Shown here piece by piece: positions 58,413 to 64,000 of a stretch of DNA of 64,000 nucleotides. The position numbers were made by a program, and so were the translations under genes. Positions within the stretch are counted from its first letter, which is position 1. The number at the start of each line of letters is the position of its first letter. Under the pieces are notes generated by a model, which did no database searches, had not been told where the DNA came from, and saw nothing but the letters and a program-made list of their open reading frames with translations. Origin of the DNA: Pseudomonas sp. B21-056 (lineage in GTDB: Bacteria; Pseudomonadota; Gammaproteobacteria; Pseudomonadales; Pseudomonadaceae). The stretch lies in assembly GCF_026016325.1 (NCBI RefSeq), contig NZ_CP087203.1, positions 2,232,001-2,296,000 of the forward strand, read 5' to 3'.

Positions 58413-60058
58413 TCTTTCACCGGGAATGTGAGAGGGGCGTCCTTGGGACGACCGCGCAGCAGCGATTCGGGATGGCGGCTCAAGTAGTCGGACAGCTCAC
58501 GCAGCGAGCGTGACATGCGGCCGAGATCGTCGAGGGTCTGGGTCAGTTGTTCGCGCTGTGGCGAGTCTTCGGCCAGGGTGGCGTTGGCCGATTGCAGGGT
58601 CTTGCTGACGTCTTGCAAGGTGTTCTGCACGCCCGGCAGGGTCTTGCCGTTGAATTGCTTCAGGCCCTTGCGCAACTCCACGAGGTTGCCATCCAGGTTG
58701 CTGGCGATGCTTTCCAGCGGCAGCTTGTTGATCCGCTCGACCACCGATTGCAGTTGCTCCTGCAATTGCTGGAGGCTGCCGGGGATGGTCGGGATGCGGA
58801 CCGGGCGGGCGGCGGGGTCGAACGCGACTTTTTCAGCCTTGGGATAGAAATCCAGCGAGATGTACAACTGCCCGGTCAACAGGCTGCCGCTACGGGCCTG
58901 GGCGCGCAGGCCGCGCTCGACGAAACTGCCGATCAGGCGGGCCGAGGCGGCTTCGTCTTCCGGGTCATGATTGAGCGTCTTGAGCAGTTTCTCGTGGGCT
59001 TTGCCCAGGCGCTGGGGGTAGATCACCACGCCGACGTTGACCGGAAAACTGCGCTGCTTCTCGTCGAAATCCAGGTTGATGGCCACGACCCTGCCCACCT
59101 CTACACCGAGGAATTCTACCGGCGCATCGACCTTCAAACCGCGCAATGCCTGATCGAAACGCAGCGCCAGGTATTGCGCCTTGCCACTGGGCGGGGCCAG
59201 GGCGCTTTGCTGGTCGGCGAACAGTTCGTAGCTCTTGTCTTCGGCCGCCGGCGTGTCGTTGGGGCTGTATTCCGGTGCCCTGAACGCGATGCCGCCGACC
59301 AGCAAGGCCGAGAGCGATTCGGTCCTGACTGCGAAGCCATTGGCGCCGACGTTCAGATCCACGCCGCTGACGTTCCAGAACCGGGTGTTCTCGGTGACGT
59401 AGACGTCGTTCGGTGCGTTGATGAAGACCTCGATATTGACGCCCTTGCCGTCGGCGTCCAGGGCGTAGGACACCACTTGGCCCACCGGGATCTTGCGCAA
59501 GTACACCGACGAGCCGATGTCCAGCGAACCGAGGTCCTGGGAGTGCAGCGTAAAGCGCTTGCCTGGTTCACCGTAGGTGATCGGCGGTGGAGCCTCGAGG
59601 CCGGTGAACGACTTGGCGCGCACCTTCGAATGCCCGGCGTCGGCGCCGATGAAGTCCCCGGACAGCAATGTGTCGATCCCGGAGATGCCGCCGGCGCCGA
59701 TACGCGGCCGGACCACCCAGAACACCGAGTCCTCATGGGTGAACGTGTCGGCGTTCTTGGCGAGCTTGACCGTGGCGGTGACGTTCTTCTGGTCGTCGCT
59801 CAACTGCACGTCGGTGACCTGGCCGATGACCACGTTGCGGTACTTCACCGCGGTCTTGTTGGCGGTCAGGCCTTCGCCGGTCTTGAAGGTGATGGTGATG
59901 GTCGGGCCTTCCTGCAGCCAGTTGTGGACCACCAGGGACAGGCCCACCAGCACCGCGATGATCGGCACGATCCACACCAGCGACACCGACCAGCGGCGGG
60001 TGGTGACGTGGGCGCGACCCGGTGCGGGTTGCGGTCCGTCAGTGGCTTGCGACTTCAT
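58409..60058 (-). CDS. pqiB: PqiB, MCE-domain intermembrane transport protein
   Basis: PqiB (549 aa) spans the periplasm as a hexameric tube that moves lipids between membranes. It has one N-terminal membrane helix (LVWIVPIIAVLVGLSLVV), three MCE domains (about residues 45-140, 160-250 and 285-400) and a C-terminal coiled coil (LQQLQEQLQSVVERINKLPLE; LTQTLDDLGRMSRSLRELSDYL). Length equals E. coli PqiB. It overlaps pqiA' upstream by 20 bases and pqiC downstream by 4 bases. Confidence 0.94.
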   Translation of the reverse strand: MKSQATDGPQPAPGRAHVTTRRWSVSLVWIVPIIAVLVGLSLVVHNWLQEGPTITITFKTGEGLTANKTAVKYRNVVIGQVTDVQLSDDQKNVTATVKLAKNADTFTHEDSVFWVVRPRIGAGGISGIDTLLSGDFIGADAGHSKVRAKSFTGLEAPPPITYGEPGKRFTLHSQDLGSLDIGSSVYLRKIPVGQVVSYALDADGKGVNIEVFINAPNDVYVTENTRFWNVSGVDLNVGANGFAVRTESLSALLVGGIAFRAPEYSPNDTPAAEDKSYELFADQQSALAPPSGKAQYLALRFDQALRGLKVDAPVEFLGVEVGRVVAINLDFDEKQRSFPVNVGVVIYPQRLGKAHEKLLKTLNHDPEDEAASARLIGSFVERGLRAQARSGSLLTGQLYISLDFYPKAEKVAFDPAARPVRIPTIPGSLQQLQEQLQSVVERINKLPLESIASNLDGNLVELRKGLKQFNGKTLPGVQNTLQDVSKTLQSANATLAEDSPQREQLTQTLDDLGRMSRSLRELSDYLSRHPESLLRGRPKDAPLTFPVKE

Positions 60059-60698
60059 CCATGGTCTCCTCGGAGGGTGGCGTGTCCCAGATCAGTCGTG
60101 GGTCGAAACTCATGGCCGACAGCATGGTGAACAGTACGACGAGGCCGAAAAACAGGATTCCCGGTCGCGGTTCGATATCGCTCAGTGCCTGGAACTTCAC
60201 CAGCGCCGCCACCAGGGCCACCACCAGCACATCGAGCATCGACCAGTAGCCGATGACTTCCACCAGCCGGTACAGTTTCGCCCGCTGGAGCTGGGCCCAG
60301 GTGCTGCGGCGTTGCACGGTGACCAGCAGCAGCGTCAGTACCACGAACTTGATACCGGGCACGGCGATGCTGGCGATGAAGATGATCAGGGCAATGTCCC
60401 AGGCGCCGCTGCGCCAGAACTCGATAACGCCGCTGATGATGGTGCTGTCGGCGCCGTCCCCGAGCATCCGGGTGTTCATCACCGGCAGCAGGTTGGCCGG
60501 AATATAGAACACCAGTGCGGCCAGCATGTAGGCCCAGGTGCGGGTGAGGGTGTCGGGTTTGCGCCGGTGCAGGGTAGCGTCGCAGCGCGGGCAGGTCGCG
60601 GGCTCGTCGGTCATGTCACAGGCCAGGCCACAACCGTGGCACAGGCACAGGTTCAGATCACCGGCCAGCGGCGGGGTAGCCAGCGGTTCGCTGTTCAC
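60039..60698 (-). CDS. pqiA: PqiA C-terminal half (separate gene)
   Basis: This 219-aa protein is one of two paralogous halves of PqiA. It begins with a zinc-ribbon-like pair of CxxC motifs (CLCHGCGLACDM; ATCPRCDATLHRR) and has four membrane helices (TWAYMLAALVFYIPANLLPVM; others). E. coli PqiA is one 417-aa protein with two such halves. The GTG at 60698 is preferred: GGAG lies 6 bases upstream and it overlaps the previous stop as GTGA. A GTG at 60710 is possible but without a ribosome site. Confidence 0.88.
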   Translation of the reverse strand: MNSEPLATPPLAGDLNLCLCHGCGLACDMTDEPATCPRCDATLHRRKPDTLTRTWAYMLAALVFYIPANLLPVMNTRMLGDGADSTIISGVIEFWRSGAWDIALIIFIASIAVPGIKFVVLTLLLVTVQRRSTWAQLQRAKLYRLVEVIGYWSMLDVLVVALVAALVKFQALSDIEPRPGILFFGLVVLFTMLSAMSFDPRLIWDTPPSEETMDEVASH

Positions 60699-61291
60699 AG
60701 GCGGCTCCACAGGTCACGCACGTCGCGCCCGGCAATCCGGATCATCAGCAGGCTCAAGGCCGCCAGGGCGAACAGGCCGATGCCCGGCAGCACGTCGAGC
60801 ATCCCGGCGAGTTTGATCACCGCCACCAACGCGCCCAGCAGGCAGACTTCCAGCATGCTCCACGGCCGCAGGGTTTCCAGGCTGCGCATGCACAGATTGA
60901 ACCCCGGGGCCCGGCGGTTGGCGTGGGCATGGCTCAGCACCCAGAGCAGGAGTGCCAATTGCAGGACCGGTGCGATGATGATCGCCACCGCCGCCACCAG
61001 GGCGATGAAGGTAATCGGTCCCTGGCTCAGGGCCACGATGGAATCCCACAGGGTGGCGCTGTTGCTCAGGCCCTGGAAGCGGATGCTCATCACTGGATAG
61101 ACGTTGGCGAAGGCCCACAGCACCGCCGCCGTCACGCTCAAGGCCAGGCGTTTTTCGATGGTCAGGCCGTCATAGCGCTGGATCACCGCGCCACATCGCA
61201 CGCACAAGGCTTTCTGATGCGGGACGAGCTCCATCGGCTCGTACACCGCATCGCAATGTTCGCAAATGATCAATCGCTCGGCGTCGGCCAT
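60695..61291 (-). CDS. pqiA: PqiA N-terminal half (separate gene)
   Basis: This 198-aa protein is the first PqiA half: CxxC pairs in LIICEHCDAVYE and LCVRCGAVIQR followed by four membrane helices (RLALSVTAAVLWAFANVYPVMS and three more). Both halves retain the conserved RPWSMLEVCLLGALVAVIKLAG/YWSMLDVLVVALVAALVKF helix. It is the first gene of the pqiA-pqiA'-pqiB-pqiC operon, probably under stress control in relatives; no promoter motif is obvious here. Confidence 0.9.
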   Translation of the reverse strand: MADAERLIICEHCDAVYEPMELVPHQKALCVRCGAVIQRYDGLTIEKRLALSVTAAVLWAFANVYPVMSIRFQGLSNSATLWDSIVALSQGPITFIALVAAVAIIIAPVLQLALLLWVLSHAHANRRAPGFNLCMRSLETLRPWSMLEVCLLGALVAVIKLAGMLDVLPGIGLFALAALSLLMIRIAGRDVRDLWSRL

Positions 61292-61362
61292 CAGGGTGCT
61301 CGGGCAGGGACAACCCCTTCAATATAGAAGTGGGTTGGGAATGAGCAAACCTGACGAGCCGA

Positions 61363-61803
61363 TCATTCGCCGCGAATGTATTGCTCCAGTTGTTGGATCA
61401 GGTCCGCCTGTTCGGCAATGGCCTCTTTGACCAGGTCGCCGATGGAGAGCAGGCCGACGAGTTTGCCGTCTTCCACCACCGGCAAATGCCGCAGGTGCTT
61501 TTCGGTCATGATGCTCAGGCAGGTCTCGACGGTCTGGTGCGGATCGATGGTAATCACCGGGGATACCATGATGTCGCTGACTTTCGTGCCCACCGACGAG
61601 CGACCGTGCAAGACCATCTTGCGCGCATAGTCGCGCTCACTGATGATCCCCAGCACTTCATCGTTCTTCACCACCAGCAAGGCGCCGACGTTTTTCTCGG
61701 CCATGCGCATCAGGGCCTGCAACACCATGTCGTCCGGTGAGATGGTGTGCACATGTTGGTTCTTCTCGTCCTTCATCCGGAGCAACTGCGCGACGGTTTT
61801 CAT
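61363..61803 (-). CDS. CBS-domain protein
   Basis: This 146-aa protein consists of a pair of CBS motifs (TISPDDMVLQALMRMAEKNVGALLVV and PVITIDPHQTVETCLSIMTEKHLRHLPVV), which together bind adenine nucleotides such as AMP, ATP or NADH. Segments ERDYARKMVLHGRSS and DLVKEAIAEQADLIQQLEQYI are conserved in this stand-alone bacterial group. It probably senses energy state; the partner is unknown. A single gene, 71 bases downstream of the preceding pqi promoter side. Confidence 0.9.
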   Translation of the reverse strand: MKTVAQLLRMKDEKNQHVHTISPDDMVLQALMRMAEKNVGALLVVKNDEVLGIISERDYARKMVLHGRSSVGTKVSDIMVSPVITIDPHQTVETCLSIMTEKHLRHLPVVEDGKLVGLLSIGDLVKEAIAEQADLIQQLEQYIRGE

Positions 61804-62153
61804 TGGGAGGGGCCTCGGGGGTGTTTTTTGCAGGTGTTGTTAAAGAATCGTAGACCCAGCGGCGCAGGGCAAGCGGTAAAACGGCGGTCAGTCGTCCAAA
61901 AACGCCATTGCAGCGAATTTATCATTGTGGCGAGGGGATTTATCCCCGCTCGGCGTTGTAGGAGCTGTCGAGTGCAACGAGGCTGCGATCTTTCCATTGA
62001 CGCTTGAATCCCAAGCGAAAGATCAAAAGATCGCAGGCTTCGCCAGCTCCTACAACGCCCAGCGGGGATAAATCCCCTCGCCACACAGGTTCACTGTTTC
62101 CCTGAGAGATGGCGGGTAGAATCACCCCTTACCCAAGATTCGAGGTCACAGCG
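61804..62153. other. Divergent CBS-gene/polB intergenic region
   Basis: This 350-base gap is mostly filled by the nested repeat at 61926-62085. The remaining 120 and 70 bases must hold the two promoters; no LexA box is clear in front of polB, although polB is an SOS gene in E. coli. Confidence 0.5.
61926..62085. repeat. Class C REPIN nested inside a class B REPIN
   Basis: The outer class B arms (TGTGGCGAGGGGATTTATCC at 61926 and GGGGATAAATCCCC..CCACA ending 62085) are intact. Between them lies a complete class C REPIN from GTTGTAGGAGCTGTCG (61955) to CAGCTCCTACAAC (62056), with the internal AAAGATCAAAAGATCGCAGG motif. Confidence 0.9.
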
Positions 62154-64000
62154 GTGGATTTACAGCAGGGCTTCGTCCTGACCCGGCATTGGCGCGATAC
62201 GCCGGCGGGCACCGAAGTGGAATTCTGGCTGGCGACGGACGCTGGGCCCCGGCGTGTGCGGCTGGCGGTGCAGCCGTCGGTGGCGTTCGTGCCGCAGCTG
62301 CAGCGTGGCCAGGTCGAGGCTCTGCTGCAAGGGGAGAAGGACATCGAACTGCGCCCCCTCGACCTGCTGGATTTCGAGCATCGACCGGTGCTGGGCCTGT
62401 ATTGCCGCCAACACGCTCAACTGATGCGCCTGGACACGACCCTGCGTCGGGCCGGCGTGGAGGTGTTCGAGGCCGATATCCGGCCACCGGAGCGCTACCT
62501 GATGGAGCGCTTCATCACCGCGCCGGTCTGGTTCAGTGGTACGCCGGGCACCGACGGTCTGTTGCTGGACGCCCAGATGAAACCGGCTCCCGACTACCGT
62601 CCGGCGTTGCGCCTGGTGTCCCTGGACATCGAGACCACGGCCCAGGGCGAACTGTATTCCATCGCCCTGGAAGGCTGCGGCGAGCGTCAGGTGTACATGC
62701 TCGGCCCACCCAATGGCGACGACAGCGGCGTGGATTTCCAGCTCGAATACTGTGATTCCCGCACGCTGCTGCTGAAGAAGCTCAACGACTGGTTCGCCCG
62801 GTTCGACCCCGACGCGATCATCGGCTGGAACCTGGTGCAGTTCGATCTGCGCGTGCTGCACGAGCATGCCCGGCGGCTGGCCGTGCCGTTGCGCCTGGGG
62901 CGGGGCGGAGAAGAAATGCAGTGGCGCGAGCACGGTGCGCGCAACAACCATTTTTTTGCCGCGGCGGCCGGTCGGTTGATCATCGACGGCATCGAGTCCC
63001 TGCGCTCGGCCACCTGGAGCTTTCCTTCGTTCAGCCTGGAAAACGTCGCCCAGACGCTGTTGGGGGAGGGCAAGGCCATCGGCACCCCTTACCAGCGCAT
63101 GGACGAGATCAATCGCATGTTCGCCGAGGACAAGCCGGCCCTGGCCCGCTACAACCTCAAGGACTGCGAGCTGGTGACGCGGATCTTCGCCAAGACCGAG
63201 CTGCTCAAGTTCCTGCTGGAGCGGGCCAGCGTGACCGGCCTGCCGGCGGATCGCAGCGGTGGTTCGGTGGCGGCCTTCACGCATTTGTATATGCCGCTGA
63301 TGCACCGCCAGGGGTTCGTTGCGCCGAATCTTGGCCAGCGTCCGCCCCAGGCCAGTCCGGGCGGCTTTGTCATGGACTCCCAGCCCGGACTCTACGAGTC
63401 GGTCCTGGTGCTGGACTACAAGAGTCTGTATCCGTCGATCATTCGCACGTTCCTCATCGACCCGGTGGGCCTGATCGAAGGTCTGCGCCACCCGGACGAC
63501 AGCGAGTCGGTGCCGGGCTTTCGCGGCGCACGGTTCTCGCGCACCCGCCATTGTCTGCCGTCCATCGTGGCCCGGGTTGCCGAAGGCCGGGAAACCGCCA
63601 AGCGCGAACACAACGCGCCGTTGTCCCAGGCCTTGAAGATCATCATGAACGCCTTCTACGGTGTGCTCGGTTCCAGCGGCTGTCGCTTTTTCGATCCGCG
63701 GCTGGCCTCGTCCATCACCTTGCGCGGCCACCAGATCATGCAGCAGACCCGGCAGTTGATCGAAGCCCGCGGGCATGTGGTGATCTATGGCGACACCGAC
63801 TCCACCTTCGTCTGGTTGCGCCGGGCCCACGGCCAGGAAGAGGCGGCCAGCATCGGTCGCGAACTGGTGGCGCACGTCAACCAGTGGTGGCGCGAATACG
63901 TGCATGAGACGTTCGGGTTGCAGAGTGCTTTGGAGCTGCAGTTCGAGACCCACTTCAAGCGTTTCCTGATGCCGACGATTCGTGGCGCCGAGGAAGGCAG
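62154..64000 (+). CDS. polB: DNA polymerase II (5' part, runs off the window)
   Basis: The first 615 codons of family-B DNA polymerase II, used in replication restart and lesion bypass. The 3'-5' exonuclease motifs are present: Exo I SLDIETT near residue 160, Exo [12 protein letters not shown] and Exo [12 protein letters not shown]. The polymerase motifs follow: A in [14 protein letters not shown] (about 420), B in [15 protein letters not shown] and C in IYGDTDSTF (about 545). The start is GTG at 62154, with GAGG 8 bases upstream; the frame stays open to the window end. The full protein is about 785 aa in relatives. Confidence 0.95.
   Translation, partial: MDLQQGFVLTRHWRDTPAGTEVEFWLATDAGPRRVRLAVQPSVAFVPQLQRGQVEALLQGEKDIELRPLDLLDFEHRPVLGLYCRQHAQLMRLDTTLRRAGVEVFEADIRPPERYLMERFITAPVWFSGTPGTDGLLLDAQMKPAPDYRPALRLVSLDIETTAQGELYSIALEGCGERQVYMLGPPNGDDSGVDFQLEYCDSRTLLLKKLNDWFARFDPDAIIGWNLVQFDLRVLHEHARRLAVPLRLGRGGEEMQWREHGARNNHFFAAAAGRLIIDGIESLRSATWSFPSFSLENVAQTLLGEGKAIGTPYQRMDEINRMFAEDKPALARYNLKDCELVTRIFAKTELLKFLLERASVTGLPADRSGGSVAAFTHLYMPLMHRQGFVAPNLGQRPPQASPGGFVMDSQPGLYESVLVLDYKSLYPSIIRTFLIDPVGLIEGLRHPDDSESVPGFRGARFSRTRHCLPSIVARVAEGRETAKREHNAPLSQALKIIMNAFYGVLGSSGCRFFDPRLASSITLRGHQIMQQTRQLIEARGHVVIYGDTDSTFVWLRRAHGQEEAASIGRELVAHVNQWWREYVHETFGLQSALELQFETHFKRFLMPTIRGAEEG

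Overview
The window looks like chromosomal DNA of a fluorescent-group Pseudomonas. The coding DNA is dense and GC-rich. NADH dehydrogenase I has a fused NuoCD. The gene order clpS-clpA-infA-bpt-aat-trxB-ftsK-lolA-rarA-crcB-serS-cysG and the tusDCBE block are typical of the genus. The gaps carry several classes of REP/REPIN palindromes of the kind known from P. fluorescens relatives. Species level cannot be settled from the window. About 60 protein genes are supported; I found no rRNA, tRNA, CRISPR array or insertion sequence.

Layout. (1) 0-5 kb: the 5' end of the nuo operon (nuoA, nuoB, start of nuoCD, minus strand), then isocitrate lyase aceA and a short secretin-like protein. (2) 5-12 kb, minus strand: a GNAT acetyltransferase overlapping the ribosomal oxygenase roxA, purB, a coupled hflD-mnmA pair with a Nudix gene, and an AT-richer orphan gene at 10.9-11.9 kb. 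(3) 12-16.3 kb: two unrelated isocitrate dehydrogenases transcribed divergently (monomeric idh, minus; dimeric icd, plus). With aceA nearby, three enzymes of the isocitrate branch point lie within 14 kb. (4) 16.4-22.8 kb: cspD, then clpS-clpA, infA, bpt, aat and trxB. The adaptor, the unfoldase and both aminoacyl-transferases of the bacterial N-degron pathway sit together. (5) 23-31 kb, plus strand: ftsK-lolA-rarA-crcB-serS-cysG, closely packed or coupled. (6) 31-34.4 kb, minus strand: a glutathionyl-hydroquinone reductase, a TrpD2-like protein and the tusE-tusB-tusC-tusD sulfur relay, all four coupled by overlapping stop/start codons.

(7) 34.4-43 kb is more accessory: small lipoproteins, a GNAT enzyme, periplasmic gamma-glutamyltranspeptidase, an isochorismatase-fold hydrolase, then a colicin E3-type ribonuclease bacteriocin with its immunity gene (38.4-39.9 kb). 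Next to it is a Pseudomonas-type small gene (DUF6124-like) behind an unusually structured leader. A CAP-domain protein and an EamA exporter follow. (8) 43-50 kb is a likely sugar-derivative catabolic block: a Tat-exported SMP-30 lactonase, a LacI-family repressor, a Gfo/Idh/MocA dehydrogenase, a TIM-barrel isomerase, an MFS permease and a PL7 alginate-lyase-like protein. A clean promoter and a 16-bp palindromic operator precede the dehydrogenase. (9) 50-64 kb: a lipoprotein, lactate permease, thioesterase, a MscS channel with a cyclic-nucleotide-binding domain, a DUF1615 lipoprotein, a secreted protein made of twelve 13-residue repeats, a GST, the pqiA/A'/B/C envelope lipid-transport operon (PqiA split in two), a CBS-domain protein and the start of polB.

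The items most worth a second look are the short E3-type bacteriocin that lacks an obvious receptor-binding domain, the mutually exclusive pairings in the leader at 40.2-40.4 kb, REPINs inserted inside other REPINs, and a promoter-to-terminator unit just upstream of ftsK.
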